This document shows positions 11,964 through 25,026 of a DNA stretch of 64,000 nucleotides, one piece after another (position 1 is the stretch's first letter; every line of letters begins with the position of its first letter). Both the position numbers and the translations under genes were made by a program. This DNA comes from Pterois miles. Taxonomy: Eukaryota; Chordata; Actinopteri; Perciformes; Scorpaenidae. Under the pieces are notes generated by a model. It searched no databases, had not been told where the DNA came from, and worked only from the letters and a program-made list of their open reading frames with translations. The DNA lies in the NCBI GenBank assembly GCA_947000775.1, contig CAMQGK010000058.1:1330001-1394000 (forward strand), given 5' to 3'.

Positions 11964-14900
11964 CTAATAAGACTTTTTGGGAATAATTTAATTTAAATAA
12001 TAGTCTTGAGCTGAGGTGACAGAGGTCACAGTTCACCCTCCTTTTAATCTGCCTCAGTTTGTTAGTCCTCCGTCTATTTCTGCTCTTTTTCAGCCAGCTG
12101 TCTGTCTTTTGTTCGGCTCGTGCGTCTCACACCAGGCAGCGTCTTTTATTGGCCTCTTATCCGATTGTTTGGGGGTAAAAAGCTAAACAGTGAAGGCAGT
12201 TGTGCTGGCGGTGTTTGCTGTGCTGGCAGCGGTGCAGCGCTGGACGCTGGCCGTCCTCTCCACCCTCTTCCTGCCTTTCATCGGCCTCACAAACGCTCCA
12301 CGCTTTGATGTCAGCAGACAGTGTGGCAGACAGCCGGCAGCCGGAGGACGGAGGAGGACGCCGGTGGAGGCAGGGCTGCAGAATAACCCTGTTTAGAGAC
12401 CGTATGACTGAAACCTGACCGGCAGAATCCTAGTGGTGAACCAAGATACACTCTGAGACAAAACAATCATTAGTTTGAATCATTAGTATGTTTTATATTT
12501 ACCGTAAAGGGGAATATTTATCACTCAGAGTCCTGTGCTCTGTGAGAGAGAAGCATATTAATAACAGAGTGAATACAGGACCTGAACAAAGAAACTCTCA
12601 CAACATGGCTCCTTCAGCGGTTATATATTATTTTGCTGTGAATGCAGCCAGTCGGGGTTGGATGAAGAGAAAGACGAGGGTGAAATGAGGGAGAGGCGCT
12701 AGATCAGTGATTACAGCACAGGGAGTGGCAGACAGTCAACTCCATTCCAGCGCAAACCGGTTCAAACCAAGGTCTGCGATGAGGAACCAGGCGTGAGCTG
12801 TTCACAGGCTTAGGATTAGTCAGCGCTGGGCTGCCCCGACTCCAGAGTGCTGTTTGATGAGGCAGCGTGGGCTCACACACTAGGCCGGTTTCACATTAAC
12901 AAACGCTTCCACATTTAGCTGTAGTTTTTATCATAAATCAAACCAAACAGCAGAATCTCCCCCGAAAAAGGCAGCAGAGAGCGATCCACAATTAGAGTGA
13001 CTAAAATGATTGTTTCTCATTTATCTGACAATGAAAAAAGGACTTTTGTCACTGCTTATTTTATGAAGCTTTTTAAAACCTAAGAGTGGGAGGTTTAATC
13101 TGGATTAATGTGACAATGAGCATATATTGAAGTACATTCAGAGTGATCTAGTGCAGAGGGTTGTATTGATAGTTTGAAGGCCTAGTCAGCGCTGAAACAC
13201 CACACGGTGGTTTATGATACGATGGAGAAAGGCCTCTCTGCTCTAGGAAGTCATTATATTGTGATGTGTGTAGAAATACTGTGTTCCCGCTCTGAAGTCA
13301 GGTACCAGGAGTGTTTGTTCAGTGGCCCGATGTTCCAGCACAACTTCAACCTTTTTGTCAGACAACACTGAGTTTATTTTGTTGGGTCTACGTTGGTGTC
13401 AACAGAGTCCAGCCCGTTCTCATTCTCGGAGCGGTAATGACTTTACGGCGTCCGCTGGCGTGTGAAACCGATGCACAAGCCACCCTTCGCACCGGCGTTC
13501 ACACTGTAGACGCATCTGCGTCAGTAGTGAACACACCACCTCATTTAGTGCCAGTCCCGGCAGAGAGGAACGCACAAAACAGGAACATTCAGTTTTCTGG
13601 TTAAAACCCAGTGAACCTGATATTTGCTGAGTAACACTTATCTCACTGAGATAAACCTGCTGGGTCATCAGATCCAGACTCCTGCCTTTTGATCCAGTCA
13701 TCACAGTGAAATGAAAGCAGTCGTGAATGACTGTTCAGTGTGACACAGTCAGGTCCTTTATAATCCTCAAGCACTCTTCTTTTTAGCTCCGACTGACCGA
13801 GTTTCCTCCCCTGCAGTAGTTCAGCCCTATTTTCTCCACCACGTGTCAGAGGCAGCTGGTTGAAGGTCGAGGGGTTCTGGTGAAGTCGGATCCACACAGG
13901 AAGAGGGTCAGATGTGTGAGAAGAGGAGGAATGCGAATGGGCGCAGACCGTCGGAGAGCTTTCCTTGAAGCGCCGGCCCGTCTGACTCACAGCGTTTCCC
14001 ACAGCGACCATGTGTGTAGTGGCATCATCCGGATTAGCTCATGATGGGAATACAAACGAAAACGAAACGCATTCCCGGGAATCAGAGAGGGATTCCTGGA
14101 ATGTGGCACATTAGCAGTGTCTGATTGTCTTTGTGCAGATGTCGTTGTCTCCGGAGCCGAGCCGGACCGGCTGACGGCTCTCTTTGTTGTGTTTGGATGA
14201 CTCAGTGTATTGTGCCTACTTGTCCTCGCTCTGGTACACAGTTTGTATTAACGCCATCAACGCGTCAGCGGTGTGCGTCGGAGGTGACCCCTGCCGCCTG
14301 GAGGGCACCCACGTGGGGACGCCATGACGCTTCATCCACATCCCAAGTGAAACACTGGAACAGCGATCCTTCCTGTCACTGTGGCGGCTTGTCGTTTTAA
14401 CAAACATGGGCTGAACGCCGATGACTGCAGAAGACTGGGTAGAGAATAAGACCATATATGGAGGAGGTGCTGTTGTTCCAGGGAAAGGGAAGAGTCCTCA
14501 TGTTCTCCCATTCTTTCATTCTGCTCGATGTTGTTGAGATTAGACCGTAAAGCTGACAAACGGCTCATTTTATTAGCTTCCATCACAATGTGGGACGACG
14601 GGTCCACTATACAAAACATCACGGTCCTCAGAAAGTTTTTTATGCACTCTGGTACCTTATATAGATTAATGTGCAGCGGGCCACCCAGCACCTTATCACG
14701 GGGATCACTGCGTCCAGAGGGACACGAATGTGAACCTGCTGGTGGTCAGTAGGATGCATCCTCCGGAGAACATGAATGAATAATATTTCACATCAATCCA
14801 TCCAACAGTTGTGATGTTTCCGATGGGAGCGATGTGGCGGACCAACTGACCGACTGACATTGCCACCTCTAACCCACAGAGCTAGTGTGGCTAAATGCTA

Positions 14901-16623
14901 AACTAATAACATGATTCTGGGGACCATGCTGGGCTGGCCAGCCTGCACACATTACAGCAAATAACAGCTCTGGGTTTGCCTGTCGTTTAGTTGTGGATAT
15001 ACTGACATAAACCTGCATTCTGTCAGGAGACTGTTGCTCACCAGCTTTCAGTCTCCCTCTTCAGTATTTCTAAAGCATCAAGTGAAGTATAAAATTCAAA
15101 CAAAAGAGTTAATAGTTGAAAATGATGCCTCACAGCTTCATAGTTTACATGTTGTTCTGTTGAACTGGAGATAAATGACGGGACCCGGCTTTAACCGGTA
15201 GTAACCCTGAGCCCGGTGGACGGTTAGTGCTGTGTAAGCAGGCGGCGAGGGCTGGGTCTGCTGACCTTTAGTGACCTCTGCCTCTGTAACTGTCTCGCTG
15301 ACAGGACGGCCTGTTCTCTGGGTTTGTGTGAGATGAGTCCCTGGAGTTACAGCAGAGTCATGTCCAGGGCTTGGTCAGGATGGGGGCCTCTATTGTTCAC
15401 TTTGTCTGTATCAGTGTGGGTCTGTATGTTGTGTAAGTAAGGCAGCTCTGGAGAAAGCCCTTTCCTGTGTGGCGCTGGGCGGCCGGGGGCCCTGCAGACA
15501 TGCTGTCTCGCTCCGGTTCCACCACAAGGCCTTACCATTGTTCTGCCCCACAGTCCCTTTGTCCTGTTCAGCCTGCCAACCCCCCCGACCTCCTCCCACA
15601 CCTCCACCCTCTCCTCCCGTCTCTGCTCCTGCAGGTGCAGCTGATCCGAGGCCCAGTGAAGGAGGAAGTGCAGGCCTACAAACAATAGCAGACCTCAGCT
15701 CCTATTTTTACATATATACATATATCAGTTCTTTGTTTAATCTCTCTGTGTTCGACTGCTTATTTTTGAGGTTTGGCATCAGTTTGATTGTGTCAGGTTA
15801 CACACATGTTCAGCCTGTTGAACAGGGTTATAGAGAGCCAAAGTCCCGCCCCTTCCTGTGACCACCATGAGTTCAGGGAAAATACGAACGGTAGTCAACG
15901 GAGAGAGACACATATTTATTTGATCCTGTTTGAATGAATGTGTTTCCATGAATCACACAGATGATGTTTGTCAATTTAAAAGATAAGTTATCAAGTCCAG
16001 AAAGTTTCAGTTTGTTGTAAAACTGTTTATCAGACTGAGAAAATGCGTCACTAGAAAGACGACACAGCCGACAGTGTGGTAGTGGAACGTAGCTAGTTAG
16101 CTAGCTAGTACTGATATTATGACGTGGTGTAGAGATCACCTTTATCTCCCTAGAGATTATTCTATATGACAGTATAGGTGCAGAGGGATTAAACCACCAG
16201 CCACAGCCTGTGTTGGGTGACAGCCAGGGAAACACCATGACTGGGCCGCCAGTCGGACGCAGGAAGTGCAGTAAATGTATGATGTAATGAGTGGATGCTG
16301 TTGCAGTGCAAAGGGCCGACACTATCTCAGCTGGTCAAGTGCAATCTGCTGACGATAACAACCTGATGGGTGTCCAGGGAGTACTTCACAGATACTGCAG
16401 GTGAACACCAGCGTTGTACAAGGCTACAGGTCAAAGTGCTCGTCTGGTAAAATGTGGCAGACAGATAACATGTAACAGGGCAGCGAGTGCACGGCCTGCA
16501 GCGGTACGCTCATCTAGGATGTCCAAGGCTCTCCGACCGAATGGACTCTGGACTGTAAATCACTGATAGAGGAAAGTGAGATTATTGCTGTGCATTCACA
16601 CTTCAACAAACAACAGTACACTC
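11964..16623. other. Gene-poor interval, no gene recognised
   Basis: About 4.7 kb without a supportable exon. Short ORFs at 12120-12420 (a GC-rich, Ala/Leu-rich frame), 13311-13604 and 14125-14752 conflict across strands and match no family I recognise. Cytosine/pyrimidine-rich patches occur near 15580-15630. Confidence 0.4.
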
Positions 16624-16649
16624 CACACACACACACACACACACACACA
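16624..16649. repeat. (CA)n microsatellite
   Basis: An uninterrupted run of about 13 CA units. Confidence 0.95.
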
Positions 16650-16982
16650 TAGAGGATAGAGGTGACATGTGTCATGTGGTGGTGTTTACTGTGTTCAACC
16701 TCATGAGCGTCTCGTCTTGTGGTCAGAACCTTATAAGTTGAATGTTCATGAGCCGTGACGTGTTTGTTGACATCGTCTGAAACGGCAGAGGTCACAGATG
16801 TTCATCTTTTGATGCATAAAAAATTAATATATTGTAACTTTAGTCATATATTGTAATTCTTTGTAATTATAGTCTGAGAAAAATGTTGAACCGTCATTAT
16901 GCTTTTGCATTTCCTCCATTATACTAGCTAGCTTGCTAAATTGCCAGCAGCGATGTTCATCATGACTCAACCACTTGAACCC

Positions 16983-16983
<1 letters not shown>

Positions 16984-17069
<86 letters not shown>

Positions 17070-17070
17070 G
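16984..17070. repeat. Compound (TA)n(TG)n(TA)n(CA)n microsatellite
   Basis: Two long TA blocks flank a TG block, and a CA block closes the array. The TA blocks are mutually complementary, so the whole can fold as a hairpin or cruciform with the TG block as loop. Confidence 0.95.
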
Positions 17071-19274
17071 TGTTCATGACTTCTCATGTTGTAAACACAA
17101 GGTCACAAGTTTCATCTGAAGTTTCCCTCTGCAGCAGAGGAGGAAAACAACACGACAGCTCAACCCGTCCTATGACACCGACATGTACCACCGAAATACA
17201 CCTAAATGCAGTGGCTTGGCCCCATTAGAGAAGCCTGCTGTCATCGGCACACACACCTCTGATTAGCTGTCATGAAGCAGACTGATGCCTTCACTCAGCA
17301 GCCTACGTATAGAAACAGGTTGAGCATCAGATCTTTACGTAACTCAGATAAAGATAAGACGTGTCTCCATGAGAAGGTGTACTGTCACGGACTTCAGCCG
17401 TCCTTGTTTCACAACTGCTCGGCATCCAGGACGTACTGTATTACTGTTTTATAGGACATAAAATGAGAGATTACATTTAAGAAAGAAAATGAATTGATTT
17501 GAAAAATAGATATAAAATGTATAATTCTGGATTTACAGGAGCTAATTAATCTTCGTCAGACCGTGTGTCACGCCACTAAAAGGTGAAATGTAGTTGAGGT
17601 GAGATCTTTAGCGATATGGTGGCGATCATGTGAGCAGTGTGTTTGCATCCTCGGCCTCTCCGACCGATGCTCATTTTCACAGTTGCTCAGTGAAATGTGA
17701 ACAATAGCCGCTGCCCACCGTCCGTCAGCTACACGGAACAACATAAAGACGAAGGAAACCGATAACGCTCAACAGCCCTGTAGTTGATCCGTATCTGAGA
17801 GGCCGAACGTCAGCCAGACGTCGTCCGTCTGCTGCAGTCACGCTCTGGTCCGGGCTCGGCTCACATTATGTGTGAAACAGCTGTTGGCGGCAGTTCATTA
17901 CCACATGCAACATGACAGACACGCCTGTAATAGTCAAAGGAACAATGCACTTTGTTCTCTTGTGATGCATTGTGTTCATTATTTACTTCCTCCAGGTATT
18001 TAGCAGTAAAACCAGGCCATATCCGCTCTGTCAGCTCAGCCTCTATAACGAACCACACTGCCTCTACCTAGCCTGAACCCTGGGAGTTTCATCCGACTTA
18101 ATGCAAACGTTGGTATTTTAAAGTTATCACGCTGAGTTTTAGAGGTATCCTGCCTGTAGTGGAGCCTCCCTCCTCTGTTCTGTTGTTCAGCTGCTACCGA
18201 GAGGCCGTATAATCAATATCACTCTGATAATCAGAGCGAGAGGGAGGCACTCGGAAGTTGTTAGGCTGCGACGGCGGCCGATTAGAGCTCTTAATCTGGC
18301 TACTGATGTCGGCTCAGTGAAGATGACGGCTTTGACACAGCGGGGGGGCCACGTGATGAGAGTATGACTGGTACACTGTGGTGAGAGGGTCCTGAACGGG
18401 GTCGGTACTCCAGGTACGGTCCCTGTCCGGGACTGGAGTGACCGGGGCCTCTCCACTACTGCTCTCTACTCCCTACAGACAGCAAATAAAACACTATTAA
18501 ATCCAGGACATGTCACGCAGACAAAACAAAGGAATCATCCTTCTCACCGTTTGTCTGCACTTAATTTTGATCGTCAGTGTTTTTCTTTGACAAATACTGT
18601 AACTGATCCATGTAAATGTTCACGGACTCGTCCAACTAGCCTCCCGAGTTTGGAATAAATACAACCAAACATAAACAGAGGGTTGCTACGATAACAGACC
18701 CGCCAACATTTAAGGTCTAAGAAAGATGAAAACTGGAGAAACACAGGCACAAATGAAATATTTGTTTATTTCAAAATCATTTACGGTACAGAATGTTAAC
18801 AGTGAGAAACTTAGCAAGTTTACAACGAGCACATCTGGAGTCTTCATCTGAACTATATGACTTCTGCTAAAACAAATATGATGCACGCGATTTATCCAAA
18901 CAGAGGAATACAGCTGCATTACAGAGTCAGTATTAATGTATACTGTGTCTTCAGTATCTACGCTCAAACATACATTTAGTTTTTTATTTCTGCAGCATGG
19001 GTCGAGGGATGACGATGTCGGTCGGGTGGACTGTCCATCACTCGGCCCAGACTCAACAGCTGTTGGATGGAAACGGGAAATGTCACATAACATTTTATTC
19101 TACTGACATTCCCATCAGCCCCTGCTGCACTGTTCACTGCAAGCATGTTAGCAATAGCATTTAGCTCAAAGCACTGTAAGTATGGCCTCACGGTGCCACC
19201 AGCATAGCTATGCACCACCACTATTAATTTCATTCAATTATTTCTTCTGTCCTTTCTATCAATATTTAATATCG
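17071..19274. other. Non-coding stretch, no gene recognised
   Basis: No exon or RNA gene could be supported on either strand. Base composition is unremarkable apart from a G run near 18342-18349. Confidence 0.4.
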
Positions 19275-19590
19275 CTGTTCATCCATCATCCATCGTCAAC
19301 CTCTTATCCCGTTAGGGGTCTCGGGGGGGCTGGAGCTGATCCCAGCTGGTATTGGGTGAAGGTGGGTTCACCTGGACAGGTCTCCAGTCCATCACAGGAC
19401 ACATAGAGACAGACAACCATTCACACTCACATCCACACCTACGGGACATTTAGAGTGATCAATTAACCTAAACAGCATGTCTTTGGACTGTGGGAGGAAG
19501 CCGGAGTACCCGGAGAAAACCCACACTGACACGGGGAGAACATGCAAACTCCACACAGAACCACTAACTACTGCACCACCGTGCAGCTCA
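19275..19590 (-). mobile_element. SINE family B copy, near full length, minus orientation
   Basis: Read on the minus strand it starts with gagctgcacggtggtgcag, runs through gtgggttttctccgggtac and tcccacagtccaaagacatg, and ends in the ccctaacgggataag tail plus (gatg)n-like sequence. The segment that should carry the pol III B box (ggttcgaatcc, present in the copy at 26642) is missing between the head and gtgtggagtttgc. This copy is therefore an internally deleted, probably inactive insertion. Confidence 0.8.
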
Positions 19591-21600
19591 TCACTGTTTA
19601 ATAGTGTAAAATATCTGCATTTTAAATAAGTTTAATAAATACACATCAGCTGGCTTCTTCCATTAAAACACAACGAAACAGGCTGAAACAGGAGGCTTGT
19701 GGGCTGCACACAGCGAGCTTTGATGCTGGATCAGCATACTCACCAGTATCGGCTGGCTGCCCCAGAACTGGTTTCAGACCTGTTCAGATTAACCCTGCGG
19801 GTCAAGTCGGGGAGCTGGAGAAAGCAGCAGAGCACCTCTGCTTTATCCAGGCAGCCTGGCAGCTACAGTAAAGCCTATAAGCAGATCAGCTGTCAGCCGG
19901 GCTGAACAGACGCACCTCACCGCACACTGAACCGCAAGCTCAGTCCTGCTTTCAGTGACACATTTCTGTGACGCTCCTCTTGTAAACCTTCATTTTTGGG
20001 ACATTGCTCCTTCATTCAGTGTTTGCAAAAACGCTCATAAAGACGGACACATCCGTCTTGGTTTACGTGGCAACGCTCCAGAGACTTGAGAAGGACAGCC
20101 ACCCAAATCCTGATCAATAAGCAGGCTGGGATGATGAGGGGCTCCATACCTGCAGATGATGAAGGAGCTCTGTATGTTCAATCACATTCAGAGCGCTGAG
20201 GAGATAGAAACACTTACTAAGCTGATTATTGACCACAATTATGAGTCAATACCCCAGGTGGAGTTATGTCACAGTGTTGGAGGTCAGCGACCTTTAAAGG
20301 ACGGGAACTAGAGACTGTCTCCAAACCCCAAATGTAGCTTGATTGTTTGGCTGCCCGGTCCCCCCCCCCCGGTCCATCAGGACCTCCATCAGGTCACCAC
20401 CTGAATCTGTAGACTGCTGGTAAGTGAATGGAGGAGAAGCAGAGAGAGATCAGCGTGGATCAGCGTTGTTTATCACCTGGAGCAGGTAAAACACTGACAG
20501 GAGATTACTGCCGTCATCCACCGGGAGCCATGAAAACTGGTTCGAACCAGCTCTCTTGTTTTTGTATGCAGAGCGGGACACATGCTGCTGTGATAATGCA
20601 GCGCTGTGTTTGCTGAACAGGACTGAGGGGAAGTCTGCAGTCTGCAGAGAGCAGAGCGCCATCTGGTGTTGGAGCAGGACCACAGTCAGTCTGCTGGGAA
20701 CATACTGGAAACGGCCCCCCGTCCTCCCACCTCCTCTATGAACCACAAGATCATTTTTAAAGTTAGAGATCACACAGAAATAATGTTTACAGGTGAAAAC
20801 ATCCGGCTGACCTGCCGCACCTGTTCATCATTTACTGTGACCTCTGCATGACAGCAGGAACCGGGGATCGAACCGCCGGCCTGAAGGACGACCAGCCATC
20901 AACGAGACCAACTATATGATCCCCAGAGGAGTTACAGCAGCACAACGGCAGACATAAGTGCAGATAAACAGGAAAAAAAAAAATAATAATTCAATAAAAA
21001 TAAATGATTGATTATATAAAACAACAAAATATGATGAAGTATGTAAACTACTATCAACATAGTGTATTAATATATAGAACAGTGTAATATATGGGATATA
21101 AAATATAAGGTGAAATGTAGTAATATAGTAAAATAAATATAGTATACTATAAATAGTACAGTGTAGTATGAGGATAATATAGAGTATAATAAATATAATA
21201 TTTAATGAAATATTATTCAGTTAACCATAATGTGTCTTACATGAATGTTTCTACAGAGGTGTTATTTCTCTTTTCAGCACTATTTAATTATAACTGAGCT
21301 TTTGAGTTTTTAATTTCTGTTTGGAAACTGACAGGCTGCACATCCAGAGATTTTGACTTTATACAGTTTAGTTTATAGGAGTTGTAGTTATAAAGGACGT
21401 CAGCAGAGACATCGGCGTTTGGTGTTGTCGTTAATTTGTATATTGCACATATGTCAGATGTATTCAGTGCTGTTTCGTTCCTGGATTTAATGATTTAATG
21501 TGATAGTTTGTTGCTGCTATAAGACGCTGTGAATAAAATGTCTGTTTCTGGCCTCCGGCTGCAGTTTGCTCAGCGTCTCCTGTTCAGACAGCAGCTCCTC
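19591..21600. other. Non-coding stretch; SINE-like scrap and AT-rich DNA
   Basis: No gene is supported. At about 20860-20920 there is ggggatcgaaccgccggcc, resembling the reverse complement of a tRNA-like SINE head. A very AT-rich patch runs 20965-21230. An AATAAA at 21532-21537 precedes the repeat array, but no upstream reading frame explains it as a gene end. Confidence 0.4.
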
Positions 21601-22559
21601 GTTTTATAGATGAGCTTCTAACCCCATCTGGTGGTCACATGTACCGATCAGCAGGGCTCCCACACTTCAGTAGAAGTGGAGATTACAATGAGATTTACAG
21701 GAACGGAGTCTGTCCTCCGTCCTCTGTCCTCGTCCTCTGTCCTCTGTCCTCGTCCTCTGTCCTCTGTCCTCGTTTTATAGATGAGCTTCTAACCCCATCT
21801 GGTGGTCACATGTACCGATCAGCAGGGCTCCCACACTTCAGTAGAAGTGGAGATTACAATGAGATTTACAGGAACGGAGTCTGTCCTCCGTCCTCTGTCC
21901 TCTGTCCTCGTCCTCTGTCCTCTGTCCTCGTTTTATAGATGAGCTTCTAACCCCATCTGGTGGTCACATGTACCGATCAGCAGGGCTCCCACACTTCAGT
22001 AGAAGTGGAGATTACAATGAGATTTACAGGAACGGAGTCTGTCCTCCGTCCTCTGTCCTCCGTCCTCTGTCCTCGTCCTCTGTCCTCTGTCCTCTGTCCT
22101 CGTTTTATAGATGAGCTTCTAACCCCATCTGGTGGTCACATGTACCGATCAGCAGGGCTCCCACACTTCAGTAGAAGTGGAGATTACAATGAGATTTACA
22201 GGAACGGAGTCTGTCCTCCGTCCTCTGTCCTCTGTCCTCTGTCCTCGTCCTCTGTCCTCTGTCCTCTGTCCTCTGTCCTCGTTTTATAGATGAGCTTCTA
22301 ACCCCATCTGGTGGTCACATGTACCGATCAGCAGGGCTCCCACACTTCAGTAGAAGTGGAGATTACAATGAGATTTACAGGAACGAAGGAGTCTGTCCTC
22401 CGTCCTCTGTCCTCGTCCTCTGTCCTCGTCCTCTGTCCTCTGTCCTCTGTCCTCGTTTTATAGATGAGCTTCTAACCCCATCTGGTGGTCACATGTACCG
22501 ATCAGCAGGGCTCCCACACTTCAGTAGAAGTGGAGATTACAATGAGATTTACAGGAACG
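21601..22559 (+). repeat. Compound minisatellite, module A: six copies of about 158-179 bp
   Basis: Copies begin with gttttatagatgagcttc at 21601, 21772, 21930, 22102, 22281 and 22455. Each has a constant body of about 110 bases (through catctggtggtcacatg and gagatttacaggaacg) followed by a variable number of gtcctc/gtcctctgt hexamer-type units, which explains the uneven spacing. Copy five carries a 3-base insertion (gaacgaagg) at about 22384. Spacings such as 158 and 172 are not multiples of three, so the repeated peptide frame (MYRSAGLPHFSRSG) is not maintained and is not a gene. Confidence 0.97.
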
Positions 22560-23302
22560 GAGTCTGTCCTCCGTCCTCTGTCCTCGTCCTCTGTCCTCGT
22601 CCTCCGTCCTCTGTCATCCGTCCTCTGTCCTCATCCTCTGTCCTCCATCCTCTCTCCTCTGTCCTCCGTCCTCTGTCCTCTCTCCTCCGTCCTCCGTCCT
22701 CCATCCTCCGTCCTCTGTCTAAAGCCACTTCCTGTGTCCACATCCAGCATCCACAGCTGGTTTCTGTCCTCGTCCTCCGTCCTCTGTCCTCTCTCCTCTC
22801 TCCTCCGTCCTCTGTCTAAAGCCACTTCCTGTGTCCACATCCAGCATCCACAGCTGGTTTCTGTCCTCGTCCTCCGTCCTCTGTCCTCTCTCCTCTCTCC
22901 TCCGTCCTCTGTCTAAAGCCACTTCCTGTGTCCACATCCAGCATCCACAGCTGGTTTCTGTCCTCCGTCCTCCGTCCTCTGTCCTCTCTCCTCCGTCCTC
23001 TGTCTAAAGCCACTTCCTGTGTCCACATCCAGCATCCACAGCTGGTTTCTGTCCTCCGTCCTCCGTCCTCTGTCCTCTCTCCTCCGTCCTCTGTCTAAAG
23101 CCACTTCCTGTGTCCACATCCAGCATCCACAGCTGGTTTCTGTCCTCTGTCCTCCGTCCTCTGTCCTCCATCCTCTCTCCTCTGTCCTCCGTCCTCTGTC
23201 CTCTCTCCTCCGTCCTCCGTCCTCTGTCCTCTCTCCTCCGTCCTCTGTCTAAAGCCACTTCCTGTGTCCACATCCAGCATCCACAGCTGGTTTCTGTCCT
23301 CG
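22560..23302 (+). repeat. Compound minisatellite, module B: six copies of about 91-154 bp
   Basis: A second constant block, taaagccacttcctgtgtcc through cagctggtttctgtcctc, starts at about 22719, 22815, 22912, 23003, 23094 and 23248. It is separated by the same gtcctc(tgt/cgt) spacer that links module A copies. Both strands show stop-free frames that are by-products of the pyrimidine/purine bias. Confidence 0.97.
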
Positions 23303-23404
23303 CTGCTTCTTTAACTTGTAGTTTGTTCAGATTCCAGTGTGTCGTGATTCAAGCTCGACATGAGGCCAACGAGTCAGCGATGTTTGCTGTGGAAAGAGTG
23401 AAAA
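23303..23404. other. Short unique spacer
   Basis: Single-copy-looking DNA between the compound array and the next SINE tail. Confidence 0.4.
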
Positions 23405-23458
23405 TCAAAGATAAGATAAGATAAGATGAACCTTTATTAATCCCCGGGAGGAAATGCG
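23405..23458 (-). mobile_element. Isolated SINE 3' tail
   Basis: gataagataagataagatg followed by aacctttattaatcccc matches the tails at 11905 and 30313. No SINE body is attached. Confidence 0.65.
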
Positions 23459-23995
23459 GTCTGATCATCTCAGAGGAGAAATTAGACTAGACTCATCCTC
23501 TCGTGTCCCCAGCCTCACAACATGGTGGACTTCAGAGTGATGACCGTCAGCTTAAATCTCATCACATTTAATGTGCAGGTAAGGAAGTGACCACATGACT
23601 TCTCACTAAGTCACTTCCTGCTGCTACATCCATGAAAAGCCACAGAAACTGAACTATTTGTACTTTGATTGATATGTGGACCCTTGGGTTTACATTTTCC
23701 TAAATATGACTAATAATAAGAAATAAATATGACAGTTCATTTGACACCATGAAGCCAGAGATTCTTCAGAAAGCTCCATCTGCATGTTCATTTTCTATAA
23801 TTAACACATGTGACATCCCTGATCCCCACACGGTATCACGCTCCTCATCAATCAATCTGTGATCAACCATCAATAAAATATCTAGTCTGTTGATATCAGA
23901 CGCTGCCACACAAGGAGCCAACCTGCCCATCAGGACCTGGTCTGGTTCAGCCTCCAGGAGCAGTCTGACACATCAACATGTGACCAGAGGTGGGG
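23459..23995. other. Non-coding stretch, no gene recognised
   Basis: Nothing identifiable. Confidence 0.4.
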
Positions 23996-24732
23996 ATCCT
24001 GATCTGATCCTGGTCTGATCCTGGTCTGATCCTGATTTGATCCTGATCTGATCCTGGTCTGATCCTGATCTGATCCTGGTCTGATCCTGATCTGATCCTG
24101 ATCTGATCCTGGTCTGATCCTGGTCTGATCCTGATCTGATCCTGATCTGATCCTGGTCTGATCTGATCCTGGTCTGATCCTGGTCTGATCCTGATCTGAT
24201 CCTGATCTGATCCTGATCTGATCCTGGTCTGATCTGATCCTGGTCTGATCCTGGTCTGATCCTGATCTGATCCTGGTCTGATCCTGATCTGATCCTGGTC
24301 TGATCCTGATCTGATCCTGATCTTATCCTGGTCTGATCCTGGTCTGATCCTGATCTGATCCTGGTCTGATCCTGATCTGATCCTGATCTGATCCTGGTCT
24401 GATCCTGGTCTGATCCTGGTCTGATCCTGATCTGATCCTGGTCTGATCCTGATCTGATCCTGATCTGATCCTGATCTTATCCTGGTCTGATCCTGGTCTG
24501 ATCCTGGTCTGATCCTGGTTTGATCCTGGTCTGATCCTGGTCTGATCCTGATCTGATCCTGATCTGATCCTGATCTGATCCTGGTCTGATCCTGATCTGA
24601 TCCTGGTCTGATCCTGATCTGATTCTGATCTGATTCTGGTCTGATCCTGGTCTGATCCTGATCCGATCCTGATCTGATCCTGGTCTGATCTTGGTCTGAT
24701 CCTGATCTGATCCTGGTCTGATCGTAATCTGA
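23996..24732. repeat. 11-bp minisatellite, about 66 copies
   Basis: The unit tctgatcctgg alternates irregularly with tctgatcctga. Occasional 6-base slips (ctgatctgatcc) and single substitutions (cttatcc, gattctg) mark divergence. The reverse strand reads as a DQDQIRIRPGS-type peptide with an 11-residue cycle through three frames, a repeat artefact. Confidence 0.97.
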
Positions 24733-25026
<294 letters not shown>

